Origin: Saccharicrinis sp.
Lineage (GTDB): Bacteria > Bacteroidota > Bacteroidia > Bacteroidales > Marinilabiliaceae
Length of the DNA: 44,127 nt
Reading direction: 5' to 3'
NCBI GenBank assembly: GCA_024635555.1
Contig: JAGXIO010000147.1
Coordinates: forward strand, 1 to 44,127
Positions 1 through 8,777 of this stretch are shown one piece after another. Every line of letters starts with the position of its first letter. Positions within the stretch are counted from its first letter, which is position 1. A program made the translations under genes and the position numbers. The notes under the pieces are model-generated. The model was not told the origin of the DNA. It was given only the letters and a program-made list of their open reading frames with translations, and searched no databases.

Positions 1-163
1 GATGAAGAAGCTTTAAAAATGGTAGGGTGACACAGAAGGCCACCCTACGCAGGATAGTATTGGAAATACTTCCTTAAAAATATTAACAAAATTAATAAAA
101 ATAAGATTCTAATTTGGATTTGGACATAGAATCTTGATACTCAAATCTTGATACTATTTTAAA
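1..163. other. Leader region upstream of the dehydrogenase gene
   Basis: No complete gene is visible. Frame 1 could be the last nine codons of an upstream gene ending in TGA at 28-30, but this is too short to identify. Two perfect hairpins follow: GTAGGGTG (22-29) pairs with CACCCTAC (41-48), and AGTATT (56-61) pairs with AATACT (65-70). They could end upstream transcription, although neither is followed by a clear T run. Just before the first start codon the 12-mer AATCTTGATACT occurs twice, at 130-141 and 144-155, a 14-base period that could be an operator. No perfect TAnnTTTG promoter box was seen here. Confidence 0.4.
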
Positions 164-1378
164 ATGAAAAACATAACTGTATCTACCATTGGCCTTGGAT
201 ATATTGGTCTGCCAACAAGTGCTTTAGTTGCATCCCATAAGATTAAAGTAACGGGTATGGACATAAATTCCCAAGTGGTAGAAACCATCAACCGTGGTGA
301 AATTCATATTGTAGAACCCGATTTAAAATCTTATGTGGCCAATGCCGTAAAAGAGGGTTATTTAACGGCATCAACAACTGTAAAACCTGCCGATGTATAT
401 TTAGTCGTCGTGCCAACTCCTTTTAAGGGAAATCACGAACCCGATATATCATATGTAGAGGCCGCTACCAAAAATGTAATCCCTTTACTCAAAGAAGGCG
501 ACTTGTTCATCATCGAATCTACATCGCCTGTGGGGACTACCGAAAAAATGGAACGGCTGATATTTGCGGCACGGCCGGAGCTTAAAGATAAAATTTACCT
601 GGCGTACTGCCCCGAGCGTGTGCTGCCGGGTAATGTTATGTTCGAACTGGTGAACAACGACCGAGTTATTGGTGGTGTTAACGAGCAAAGCACCCAAAAA
701 GCTACGGAGTTTTATGCGGAATTTGTGCAAGGTAAATTGCATGCAACCAATGCCCGTACCGCCGAAATGTGTAAACTGACCGAAAACGCAAGCCGCGATG
801 TGCAAATTGCTTTTGCCAACGAGCTGTCGCTCATATGCGATAAAGCTGGCATCAATGTATGGGAGCTGATTCAGCTGGCCAATAAGCATCCACGGGTCAA
901 TATTTTGCAACCCGGCTGCGGTGTGGGTGGACACTGCATAGCGGTGGATCCTTATTTTATCGTGTCCGATTATCCGCGCGAGGCACAAATGATAGGTAAG
1001 GCACGCGAAACCAACAATTACAAATCGTTTTGGGTAGCCGAAAAGATTGAAGAGGCTAAGCAAGCGTTCGAACTCAAAAATGGCTCACCTGCATCAATCG
1101 CTATCATGGGATTGGCCTTTAAACCCAATATCGACGACCTTAGGGAATCGCCTGCCAAGTATATTGCACAACGAGTTCTGCAAGGTATAAACGATGAAGT
1201 GGTGTATTTTGTAGAACCCAATATCCGCGATCACCAGGTATTTAAATTAACCGATTACCGCGAGGCTATTAAAAACGCCGACATTATCGTTTTCCTAGTA
1301 GCACACCAAGAGTTTAAAGGACTTAGCATTGATAATAACAAAGTGGTACTGGATTTTTGTGGGATAACCAACAAATAA
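164..1378 (+). CDS. wecC: UDP-N-acetyl-D-mannosamine dehydrogenase (WecC-type)
   Basis: Cytoplasmic nucleotide-sugar dehydrogenase expected to oxidise UDP-ManNAc to UDP-ManNAcA with two NAD+. The 404-residue length is normal. The N-terminal Rossmann motif GLGYIG is at residues 10-15. The central domain has the MCKLTENA segment (Lys204), and the catalytic cysteine is Cys258 in GGHCIAVDP. That form, with VDP rather than the KD of UDP-glucose dehydrogenases, fits the WecC/WbpA group. The C-terminal UDP-binding domain has GLAFKPNIDDLRESP. It is the first gene of a plus-strand polysaccharide locus, and a WecG/TagA-family transferase that could use its product lies at 24107. No 2-epimerase making UDP-ManNAc is in the window. 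A UDP-GlcNAc or UDP-GalNAc dehydrogenase activity cannot be excluded. Confidence 0.9.
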   Translation: MKNITVSTIGLGYIGLPTSALVASHKIKVTGMDINSQVVETINRGEIHIVEPDLKSYVANAVKEGYLTASTTVKPADVYLVVVPTPFKGNHEPDISYVEAATKNVIPLLKEGDLFIIESTSPVGTTEKMERLIFAARPELKDKIYLAYCPERVLPGNVMFELVNNDRVIGGVNEQSTQKATEFYAEFVQGKLHATNARTAEMCKLTENASRDVQIAFANELSLICDKAGINVWELIQLANKHPRVNILQPGCGVGGHCIAVDPYFIVSDYPREAQMIGKARETNNYKSFWVAEKIEEAKQAFELKNGSPASIAIMGLAFKPNIDDLRESPAKYIAQRVLQGINDEVVYFVEPNIRDHQVFKLTDYREAIKNADIIVFLVAHQEFKGLSIDNNKVVLDFCGITNK

Positions 1379-1502
1379 CCAAGATAGGTATTTGGACGTA
1401 AATCTGTTGCTTGCTTAATATACTAAGGAGCTTTTATGTACGTTTTTAATTTCTAAACCTACTTTGCAAACTAATATCTTAATACAAAAAAATTTAGTTT
1501 TA

Positions 1503-3932
1503 ATGAAAGTAAAGTTTTGCATACTCACGATTATTATTTTTTCTTTTATTACGGTAAAACCATTTGCCCAAAACGTAGATCCTAAAAAAGTTGATGTTGG
1601 TGCACTTACAAATTCAGAAGTTGGACGCATTGTATCTGAAATGGATAAAAGGGGCATGACGGAGCAAGAAGCATTGGCTCTGGCACGTGCCCGCGGTATG
1701 TCGGAGTCGCAGATACGTGAGTTAAAACAAAAAATTGCCGATTATAAAATGAAGGGCGATGATCGTGCAAGTGATCGCGAAAAAGGAAAGGCTAATTCTA
1801 TATTAAACGAAGAAGATGACTTCTTTCTAAATACCTTGAGTACAAAAGCTATTGTAGATTCTGCAAAAGTTGAAAAACGCATATTTGGATTTTCTTTTTT
1901 CAATAATGAAAATCTCTCCTTCGAGCCAGGCATTAACAGCGCAGTGTCCCCATCTTATTTAATTGGTAGCGGTGATGAGATATCCGTAGATGTGTGGGGG
2001 GCATCGCAGCAAAGTTATCAATTGCCGGTGGATAGGAACGGAAATATAAATATCCCTAATGTTGGAATAATATCGGTCGGAGGTCTTACCCTGGAGGCAG
2101 CCACAAATAAAATAAAGAATAAACTGGTGCTTATCTACCGCGATTTAGAGTCCAGTACACCACGAACGTTTGCAAGTGTTAGTATAGGCGAGATTAAACC
2201 CATTAAGGTAAATGTGATAGGTGAAGTTTTCGCTCCCGGCACCTATACCCTTTCCGGTTCATCAACGATTTTTAATGCGCTGTACCTCGCAGGAGGGCCT
2301 AACCCATCAGGCTCTTTTAGAGAGATAAAATTACTTAGGGACGGTAAAGTTATATCGCAGTTGGATGTGTACGATTATCTGATAAATGGTAACTCGGCTG
2401 TTAATGTTTCTTTAAGAAATGCCGATGTTATTCTGGTTTCGCCCTATGTAAATAGGGTTATCTTGGAGGGTGAGTTTAAGCGTACCGGACTTTTTGAAGC
2501 CAAGGAGAATGAAACGGTGGATGATATGATAAAGTTTGCCGGAGGATTTACCGAAAATGCCTACACCCACCGACTGCAATTGTATAGAAAGACGGGTCGG
2601 GACATGTTGTTTAAAGATGTGTTGAATAGCGAAGCGAAAACAATAACCACTCAGAATGGGGATAGTATTTTTGTGGGCAAGATAATAAAGCGCTTTCAAA
2701 ATATGGCTACCATTAAGGGTGCTGTGTATCGTCCGGGTGATTATGAGGTAACAGAAGGACTACAACTGTCGGAATTAATAAAACGGGCCGATGGAATCAG
2801 GGAAGATGCAAGTTTGCATCGTGGAATTATTACCAGGGTAAAGGAGGATATGAGCTTACAAAGTATTGCCTTTGACGTGAGCGATGTGCTAAATGGTACA
2901 ACAGATTTAAAAGTGAAAAGAGATGATGAAATAAATATCTCTTCTATCCATGATTTAAGAGAATTCAGAACGGTGCGTATTTTTGGCGAAGTGCAAAATC
3001 CCGATCTTTATGACTTTAAAGAGGAGATGACAGTGGCTGATTTGATTTTTGAAGCAGGTGGTTTTTTACAATCGGCATCAGATGCCTACATTGAGGTGGC
3101 GCGTAAATTATCGGTAGAAGAAGGTTCGCAAGTAAATGAAATGCTAGCTCATGTTATCACAATAAAAGTTCCCCGTAACCTTCAACTGGAACAAACAGAA
3201 GCTTCCTTTGAATTGCAACCTTTCGATCAGGTATTTATCCGAAAATTACCGGGTTTTGCAGTACCTTCGATTGTTAAAATAGGAGGCGAAGTGGCTTATG
3301 CCGGTTCGTATTCCCTGGCTTCTACAAAAGAGCGTGTTTCGGATTTAATAAAAAGAGCTGGCGGCTTAACTCCCGATGCTTATCCCGAAGGGGCAATGCT
3401 AACTAGGCGTGTGCGGATAGGTGATAAACAAAAGCGACTGCGTGACGAGTTGCTGCAAAGGGACAGTACCTTGGTATTTACTGATCTCGATTTTGAAGTC
3501 GTAGGTATAAGTTTGCGAGAGGCAATAGAGTCTCCCAGCAGTCGTGACGATATATTTTTAAAAGATGGCGATGAGCTATCTGTACCAAAAAACATACAAA
3601 CAGTAAAAGTATCGGGGGAAGTACTAAATCCTATTTCATCGAATTATATACATGGCAAATCACTAAGAGCTTATATATGGGATGGCGGTGGCTTTGGCAT
3701 ACTGGCAAAAAAAGGGAAAGTATATGTGGTTTATCCCAATGGATCGGCTTCAGGAACCAAAGGTTTCTTGTTTTTCCGCAATTATCCAAAAGTAACCCCA
3801 GGTTCCGAGATCATTGTTCCCCTTAAACCCGAAAAGGAAGGTATGTCGGCACAAATGTGGATATCCATAGGAAGTGCGATGGCATCTATCGGACTTACCA
3901 TAGCAACCATAGCTAACATGAACCGTAACTAA
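1503..3932 (+). CDS. SLBB-domain polysaccharide export protein (Wza-like), copy 1
   Basis: Large periplasmic/outer-membrane polysaccharide exporter. I chose the ATG at 1503, giving 809 residues, because it places a typical signal peptide (MKVKFCILTIIIFSFITVK...FAQ) at the N-terminus; an in-frame TTG at 1464 is less likely. After the signal comes a helical segment with two similar helix pairs (EMDKRGMTEQEALALARARG). Next is a Poly_export domain (around YLIGSGDEISVDVWG), then several tandem SLBB beta-grasp repeats, each with a VKVxGEVxxPGxY-like core. A short hydrophobic C-terminal helix (WISIGSAMASIGLTIATIA) ends the protein. There is no lipobox cysteine, unlike E. coli Wza, and the protein is more than twice as long, as is common in Bacteroidota. 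It is followed by a paralogue. The role in export is from family knowledge. Confidence 0.88.
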   Translation: MKVKFCILTIIIFSFITVKPFAQNVDPKKVDVGALTNSEVGRIVSEMDKRGMTEQEALALARARGMSESQIRELKQKIADYKMKGDDRASDREKGKANSILNEEDDFFLNTLSTKAIVDSAKVEKRIFGFSFFNNENLSFEPGINSAVSPSYLIGSGDEISVDVWGASQQSYQLPVDRNGNINIPNVGIISVGGLTLEAATNKIKNKLVLIYRDLESSTPRTFASVSIGEIKPIKVNVIGEVFAPGTYTLSGSSTIFNALYLAGGPNPSGSFREIKLLRDGKVISQLDVYDYLINGNSAVNVSLRNADVILVSPYVNRVILEGEFKRTGLFEAKENETVDDMIKFAGGFTENAYTHRLQLYRKTGRDMLFKDVLNSEAKTITTQNGDSIFVGKIIKRFQNMATIKGAVYRPGDYEVTEGLQLSELIKRADGIREDASLHRGIITRVKEDMSLQSIAFDVSDVLNGTTDLKVKRDDEINISSIHDLREFRTVRIFGEVQNPDLYDFKEEMTVADLIFEAGGFLQSASDAYIEVARKLSVEEGSQVNEMLAHVITIKVPRNLQLEQTEASFELQPFDQVFIRKLPGFAVPSIVKIGGEVAYAGSYSLASTKERVSDLIKRAGGLTPDAYPEGAMLTRRVRIGDKQKRLRDELLQRDSTLVFTDLDFEVVGISLREAIESPSSRDDIFLKDGDELSVPKNIQTVKVSGEVLNPISSNYIHGKSLRAYIWDGGGFGILAKKGKVYVVYPNGSASGTKGFLFFRNYPKVTPGSEIIVPLKPEKEGMSAQMWISIGSAMASIGLTIATIANMNRN

Positions 3933-4033
3933 CCTTAGAGTTTTAATTTTTAGAATAGATTAGAGCAAAAGTTAAATTGCAAACGAAAATACTATTATAA
4001 AGTAAGAATACTATTTACATTAAGGATTTTTTT

Positions 4034-4041
4034 TACTTTTG
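4034..4041 (+). promoter_or_regulatory. Putative Bacteroidota -7 promoter box
   Basis: TACTTTTG matches the Bacteroidota -7 consensus TAnnTTTG exactly and lies about 95 bases before the second exporter gene. No good TTG -33 element is seen at the usual distance, so it is only a candidate. If real, the second exporter has its own start site and a long, AT-rich untranslated leader. Confidence 0.35.
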
Positions 4042-4136
4042 CGCCTCCAAAAATAGTAGTAGGTTAAGTCGCTCAGAAAAAGTTATTTTTTTATATAAAA
4101 GGGGACACATAAAACAAATATAAAAGTAAAGTTTAA

Positions 4137-6560
4137 ATGAGAATTTATTTGTCACTATTTTTTGTTGGCTACGTTTTATTCATGCCAATGAATAGCTATG
4201 CTCAGAATGTGAATGCCCGCGAAGTCAATGTAAAAGCACTTTCGGAGGATCAAATAAAAGAAGTTATAGCTGAGATTGAGAAAAGAGGCTTAAGCGAATC
4301 GGATGCTATGGCATTGGGTAAAGCCAAAGGATTAACTCAGGATCAAATTGATCAGCTAAAAGAAAGAATACGAGCTATTAAGAGTGGAAATTCGAATAGT
4401 GGCATATCGCGACGTGCCTCGGGCTTTAACGATAGCGAACTGGATACACAGACTATCGGTAACGGATTAAGTGAAAAGGTGGAGATTGAAAAGCAAAAAC
4501 TAGATACAAGGATATTTGGCGTGTCCTTGTTTAACAACAAGAATCTTACATTCGAACCAAGTATAAGTATGCCCGTGCCCGATTCTTATCTTTTAGGCCC
4601 GGGCGATCATTTACATGTGGATATATGGGGAAGCTCGCAACAGTCGTATCATTTAATTATTGATAGGAACGGGAGTGTTAATATTCCTTTGGTTGGTCCC
4701 ATTTATGTGGGAGGACTTAATCTGGATGTAGCCCAAAGTCAAATTCTTTCAAAACTTTCGAGCATATATTCCGATTTGAGGAGCAATGCACCAAAAACGT
4801 TCGCATCGGTTCGTACCGGACAGCTCAAAACGATAAAAGTTAATGTGGTTGGCGAGGTTTTTACACCGGGAACCTATACAATGCCCGGAACGGCTTCCTT
4901 ATTTAATGTTTTATATCTTTCAGGAGGCCCCAATAAATTGGGTTCATTCAGAGATGTTCAATTGATTAGAGGTGGGAGGATAATTGCGAATCTGGATGTG
5001 TACGATTTTTTAATAAACGGCAACGCAGCGGTTAATGTGGCATTGATGGATAATGACGTGGTAATGGTGCCCACTTATGCTAATCGTATAAAAATACAAG
5101 GTCAATTTAAACGAACTGGAATTTTTGAAGCCAAGAACAATGAAACAGTTTCCGATATGGTTCGTTTTGCCGGTGGATTTGAAGCCTTGGCCAATAAATC
5201 TCGGATTGAAATGTATCGGAGTGGCGAGATTGAAATGGAATATAGAAATATCCGTCAAGAAGAGTTGGCTTCGGTTAGCATAAAAAATGGCGACAGTTTG
5301 TTTGTGGGTAAAATACTGGAGAGGTACAGTAATAAGGTAAACATTGTGGGTGCTGTTTTTAATCCCGGGAATTATGAATATAGCGAGGGATTAACTTTGA
5401 GCAGCTTGATAAATAAAGCCAATGGTTTAAAGGAAAATGCCTTTTTGACGCGAGGAACTATATCGCGCTTAAAATCAAACTACACACCCGAAAATCTTTC
5501 CTTTAATGTGCTTAATGTCATCGAAGGTAGAGAAGATTATGATTTAAAGCCCAACGATGCGGTTTTTATTACCTCCATTGATGACATGAGTGAAAAACCA
5601 ACCGTAGCAATTTGGGGAGAGGTGCAAAATATGGGTGTCTTTCAATATGGCGAAAACATTACCTTGGGTGATTTGATACTGTTGGCCGGGGGGTTTTCAG
5701 AGGCCGGATCGCAGTCGTCTATTGAAGTGATGAGAAGGCTTACTTATGAGGATGCCGATAAAAGTGCCGAAAAAACGTCGCAATTGTTCCAGTTTAGCCT
5801 CGCTAGGGATCTTACCATTAGTGACGACGGAAGTGCTTTTGTTTTAAAACCGTTTGATGAGGTTTTCGTGCGCCGCATGCCGGGTTACAGAGAAAACAAT
5901 GTAGTTACCTTGATTGGGCAGGTCATGTATGCAGGTAACTATGGGCTGGCATCAAGAGTCGAAAGAATATCCGATGTCATCGCAAGAGCCGGAGGCCTTA
6001 CCTCCTATGCTTACCCCGAAGGAGCAAAACTGATACGGAAATACGAGTTGAGTGAAGAGGATAAGGCGATAAGAAATGAGTTGATGCTGAAAGATACCGC
6101 CCTGCGTTTTTCCAGTTTAAATTTTGAAACAGTCAGCATCGATTTGGAGAAAATACTGGATAGCCCCGGGTCAAGAGGAGATATATATATGGAGCATGGC
6201 GATGAGATTCGGATACCCGCTATGCTGCAAACGGTTAAAGTATCCGGTGAGGTATTAAATCCTTCCTCAACAGTTTTTACCCAAGGCTTAACTAGCAAGG
6301 ATTATATTCACAGAAGTGGTGGCTTCTCCATTAATGCAAAAAAGGGTAAAACTTATGTTCTTTATCCAAACGGATCATCGGCCATTACCAGAAGTTTTCT
6401 TTTATTCCGAAAATATCCTAACATTATTCCAGGTGCCGAGATTGTTGTTCCTCAGCGACCTGAAAGAGATAAATTGAGCACACAAGCATGGGTGGGCATT
6501 GCTGCGGTTATGACATCCATGTCGCTGACTATTGTTACAATAGCAAATAGTTTGAAGTAA
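4137..6560 (+). CDS. SLBB-domain polysaccharide export protein (Wza-like), copy 2
   Basis: Paralogue of the preceding gene with the same architecture over 807 residues. It has a signal peptide (residues 1 to about 22, ending SYAQ), a helical pair region (EIEKRGLSESDAMALGKAKG), and a Poly_export domain (YLLGPGDHLHVDIWG). Serial SLBB repeats with VxVxGEVxxPGxY-like cores follow, then a hydrophobic C-terminal helix (AWVGIAAVMTSMSLTIVTIA). The two proteins align end to end with many identical blocks, for example NGNINIPNVG versus NGSVNIPLVG and the near-identical KVSGEVLNP motif, so they arose by tandem duplication. The 204-base gap before it holds a candidate promoter box. It may form a hetero-oligomeric export channel with copy 1 or serve a different polymer; the sequence does not decide this. 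Confidence 0.88.
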   Translation: MRIYLSLFFVGYVLFMPMNSYAQNVNAREVNVKALSEDQIKEVIAEIEKRGLSESDAMALGKAKGLTQDQIDQLKERIRAIKSGNSNSGISRRASGFNDSELDTQTIGNGLSEKVEIEKQKLDTRIFGVSLFNNKNLTFEPSISMPVPDSYLLGPGDHLHVDIWGSSQQSYHLIIDRNGSVNIPLVGPIYVGGLNLDVAQSQILSKLSSIYSDLRSNAPKTFASVRTGQLKTIKVNVVGEVFTPGTYTMPGTASLFNVLYLSGGPNKLGSFRDVQLIRGGRIIANLDVYDFLINGNAAVNVALMDNDVVMVPTYANRIKIQGQFKRTGIFEAKNNETVSDMVRFAGGFEALANKSRIEMYRSGEIEMEYRNIRQEELASVSIKNGDSLFVGKILERYSNKVNIVGAVFNPGNYEYSEGLTLSSLINKANGLKENAFLTRGTISRLKSNYTPENLSFNVLNVIEGREDYDLKPNDAVFITSIDDMSEKPTVAIWGEVQNMGVFQYGENITLGDLILLAGGFSEAGSQSSIEVMRRLTYEDADKSAEKTSQLFQFSLARDLTISDDGSAFVLKPFDEVFVRRMPGYRENNVVTLIGQVMYAGNYGLASRVERISDVIARAGGLTSYAYPEGAKLIRKYELSEEDKAIRNELMLKDTALRFSSLNFETVSIDLEKILDSPGSRGDIYMEHGDEIRIPAMLQTVKVSGEVLNPSSTVFTQGLTSKDYIHRSGGFSINAKKGKTYVLYPNGSSAITRSFLLFRKYPNIIPGAEIVVPQRPERDKLSTQAWVGIAAVMTSMSLTIVTIANSLK

Positions 6561-6595
6561 ATACATAAGTAGGTGTTTGTAAAACCTAAATCACT

Positions 6596-6988
6596 ATGAA
6601 AGATATTCGATGGGAGCAACGTTTCAGTAATTTCAGGAAAGCACTGTTGCAGATGGAAAAGATTATCAACAAAGAGGAATTGAATGAAATTGAAGAGCAG
6701 GGATTGATAAAAGCATTTGAATATACCTATGAATTAGGCTGGAAGACCTTACAAGACTTGTTAAAAGAAAAGGGTTATCAGTCTATTGTTGGACCGCGTC
6801 CGGTTATTGAGCAAAGTTTTCAGGATGGTTATATAGTAGACGGAAGAAAATGGATGGAAATGCTTAAAAGTAGAAATCTAACTTCGCATACCTATAACGA
6901 GGAAACTGCAGCAGACGTGATTAACGATATAAAAAGTTCGTATTATAACTTATTTCTTGATTTAAAAGAGAAACTAGAGAATCTATAA
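6596..6988 (+). CDS. HEPN-domain toxin, HepT/HI0074 family
   Basis: All-helical 130-residue protein of the nucleotidyltransferase substrate-binding (HI0074/HepT) family. The diagnostic HEPN RNase motif R-X4-H-X-Y is intact as RNLTSHTY at residues 93-100, so catalytic Arg93 and His98 and the modifiable Tyr100 are all present. In characterised MNT/HEPN pairs the HEPN protein is an RNase toxin, and its partner silences it by adding AMP to the motif tyrosine. Its stop overlaps the next start (TAATG at 6986-6990), so the pair is translationally coupled. It sits 35 bases after the exporter gene, inside a polysaccharide operon. Toxicity here is inferred from family knowledge. Confidence 0.85.
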   Translation: MKDIRWEQRFSNFRKALLQMEKIINKEELNEIEEQGLIKAFEYTYELGWKTLQDLLKEKGYQSIVGPRPVIEQSFQDGYIVDGRKWMEMLKSRNLTSHTYNEETAADVINDIKSSYYNLFLDLKEKLENL

Positions 6989-7302
6989 TGGTAGCACCTA
7001 CTAAATTTGGTTTGATGGTGTCTGAAATTGAAAGCATCGTAGTTGTTTTTAAAGCAAATAGTAAAATTACAGAAGTGATTTTATTCGGAAGCAGAGCCAA
7101 AGGTAGCCATTCGAATGGATCGGATATAGATATAGCTATTAAAGGCGATAACTTATCCACAAAAGATATAACCGCTGCTCTTATTGAGATGGATGAACTA
7201 TTTCTCCCTCATAAGTTTGATGTTATCATTTACGAACGTATTAACGAGCCTGCGCTAAAAGAACATATCGACAGGGTAGGTAAAATATTATATTCCAAAT
7301 AA
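6988..7302 (+). CDS. MNT-type minimal nucleotidyltransferase antitoxin
   Basis: A 104-residue minimal nucleotidyltransferase of the MntA type. The polymerase-beta fold signature GSX10DXD is complete: Gly34-Ser35, ten residues, then Asp46-Ile-Asp48 (GSRAKGSHSNGSDID). These bind ATP and metal. In the known family it AMPylates the tyrosine of the partner HEPN toxin, and the coupled gene order (HEPN first, MNT second) is typical. The last 87 bases of this gene, together with downstream sequence, are repeated at 8778-8906 on the far side of the AlbA_2 gene, leaving a broken second copy of its 3' end there. Confidence 0.88.
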   Translation: MVAPTKFGLMVSEIESIVVVFKANSKITEVILFGSRAKGSHSNGSDIDIAIKGDNLSTKDITAALIEMDELFLPHKFDVIIYERINEPALKEHIDRVGKILYSK

Positions 7303-7347
7303 TTTGCGATAATTCGCCGACAAACATGAACCAAGATAAAGACAACA
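7216..7347 (+). repeat. Direct repeat, left copy, flanking the AlbA_2 gene
   Basis: These 132 bases match 8778-8906 with three substitutions and one 3-base gap (about 97 % by eye). This copy covers the end of the MNT gene, the spacer, and ATG 7326, which opens a 12-codon remnant of the Wzz start (MNQDKDNIKNNF then stop). The functional Wzz start is in the right copy. The arrangement shows that the MNT and Wzz genes were once adjacent and that the AlbA_2 segment was inserted between duplicated junctions. Confidence 0.92.
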
Positions 7348-7382
7348 TTAAAAACAATTTTTAATTTTACATCTTTTAATTG

Positions 7383-8744
7383 ATGACAGCACAACCTATT
7401 CTTGATATAATTGCTAAAGGTGAAGGTATTCATGTTGAATTTAAGTCTTCATTTAATGCGGAAGCAATTGTGTCATTGGTGGCATTTACGAATACCAAAG
7501 GCGGTAGTGTGTTGGTTGGCGTTACTGATAATGGTGAAATAACGGGAGTGCAGTTAGGGAAGGAGACCATCGTGAATTGGGTGAATGAAGTGAAGAATAA
7601 AACCGCACCTGTTCTTATCCCTGATGTTGAGGTTGTTTCTGTAGATAATAAAAACGTAGTGATTCTTACTTGCGATGAGTATCCTGTTAAGCCTGTGTCA
7701 ACCAAAGGTCGTTATTATAAGAGAGTAGAAAATTCCAATCATCCCTTGTTGGTATCTGAAGTGGTAGATTTGCATTTGAAGTCCATTAATATGAGTTGGG
7801 ATTCATTTCCCGACCCGTTGCATGTCATCGATGATATTTCACTTGAAAAAGTACAAAGGGCTATCGAGGTCATGAAGCAGAATCAGCTTTCTATATACGA
7901 AGATCCTGTGGCCTTTCTTATGAAGTATGATTTAATTAGGGATAATAAACTGACAAATGCTGCCTATTTATTATTTAAAGAAAAAGATTCGGTTAATACG
8001 ACCATTGAATTAGGTCGTTTTCAGGATGAGATAACTATTAAGGATTCAGTCCGCTCAAAATCGGATATTTTGACACAAATTGATGTTGTTATCGATTTTG
8101 TTAGGAAGCATATTAATAAAGAGGTGATTATAACTGGTGAAGCTAAAAATATCCAAATATGGCAATATCCCTTGGAAGCAATCCGGGAGGTTGTTATTAA
8201 CATGATACTGCATAGGGATTACCGGTCAAGTTCCGATTCGATTGTTAAAGTGTTTAACGACCGCATTGAATTCTATAATCCCGGTCGATTACCGGATACG
8301 ATATCGGTTGATGACTTGTTGAGTAATAATTACCGTTCAACACCACGGAATAAAGTATTGGCTGACTTTAGTAAGGATATGGGGCTGGTTGAAAAATATG
8401 GTTCCGGAATTAAGCGTATCCTTAATTATTTTACTGATGCTAACTTGCCTGTGCCGGAATTTAAGAATATATCCGACGGATTTATGGTGACGGTGTTTTC
8501 TGAAAATGTCACTGAAAATGTCACTGAAAATGTCACTGAAAATGTCACTGAAAATGTCACTAATGACAGGCATCGTTTAATTGTTGCTTATATTTCTAAG
8601 AATCCGGTAATTACAGTGGATGAATTGGCTGAAATCGGGGGTGTTACCCGTCGAACCATTCTTAGGGATCTTGAACAGCTAAGAAGCCAAAATGTAATAA
8701 AAAGGGTAGGGCCTGATAAAGGAGGAACTTGGGAAGTTTTTTAA
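7383..8744 (+). CDS. AlbA_2/Schlafen-type ATP-binding protein with C-terminal winged helix
   Basis: A 453-residue protein (ATG at 7383, one codon after an alternative TTG). The N-terminal AlbA_2 domain (about residues 12-130) carries EFKSSFNAEAIVSLVAFTNT and a GGxxxVGVxDxG strand. A GHKL-like HATPase_c_4 domain follows (about 255-345) with LEAIREVVINMILHRDY and an NPGRLP segment. Next is a linker of tandem Asn-Val-Thr-Glu units and a DeoR/HTH_11-like winged helix (about 395-453, VDELAEIGGVTRRTILRDLE). Such proteins are usually annotated as RecG-like transcriptional regulators; related AlbA_2 domains occur in defence genes, and no function is proven. It lies between 130-base direct repeats, so it is a later arrival in the operon. 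Confidence 0.85.
   Translation: MTAQPILDIIAKGEGIHVEFKSSFNAEAIVSLVAFTNTKGGSVLVGVTDNGEITGVQLGKETIVNWVNEVKNKTAPVLIPDVEVVSVDNKNVVILTCDEYPVKPVSTKGRYYKRVENSNHPLLVSEVVDLHLKSINMSWDSFPDPLHVIDDISLEKVQRAIEVMKQNQLSIYEDPVAFLMKYDLIRDNKLTNAAYLLFKEKDSVNTTIELGRFQDEITIKDSVRSKSDILTQIDVVIDFVRKHINKEVIITGEAKNIQIWQYPLEAIREVVINMILHRDYRSSSDSIVKVFNDRIEFYNPGRLPDTISVDDLLSNNYRSTPRNKVLADFSKDMGLVEKYGSGIKRILNYFTDANLPVPEFKNISDGFMVTVFSENVTENVTENVTENVTENVTNDRHRLIVAYISKNPVITVDELAEIGGVTRRTILRDLEQLRSQNVIKRVGPDKGGTWEVF
8501..8560 (+). repeat. Five 12-base tandem repeats in the AlbA_2 gene
   Basis: TGAAAATGTCAC occurs five times in perfect succession, encoding a (T)ENV linker between the ATPase-like and winged-helix domains. The unit is a multiple of three, so changes in copy number would alter linker length but not reading frame. 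Confidence 0.97.
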
Positions 8745-8765
8745 CCTGCCCTATTCAGGTTAAAA
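8739..8765 (+). terminator. Perfect hairpin overlapping the AlbA_2 stop codon
   Basis: TTTTAACCTG (8739-8748) pairs perfectly with CAGGTTAAAA (8756-8765) across a 7-base loop. The stop codon TAA at 8742-8744 lies in the stem. There is no T run after it on the plus strand, so termination efficiency is uncertain. It would separate the AlbA_2 gene from Wzz. Confidence 0.5.
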
Positions 8766-8777
8766 TAAAAGATATAA

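Noticed and set aside
485-1063. Long minus-strand open frame (192 residues) inside the dehydrogenase gene
   Set aside because: It is antisense to a clearly recognisable enzyme, with no family motif of its own and a His/Cys-rich composition typical of shadow frames.
1464-1502. TTG start 13 codons upstream for the first exporter
   Set aside because: It would place a polar extension in front of a clean signal peptide; ATG 1503 gives the normal export signal.
8501-8560. Short regular repeats that could suggest a CRISPR array
   Set aside because: The units are contiguous 12-mers with no spacers and lie inside an open reading frame.
8337-8573. Minus-strand frame with repeated DIFS units
   Set aside because: It is the reverse reading of the 12-base repeats in the AlbA_2 gene and has no independent support.
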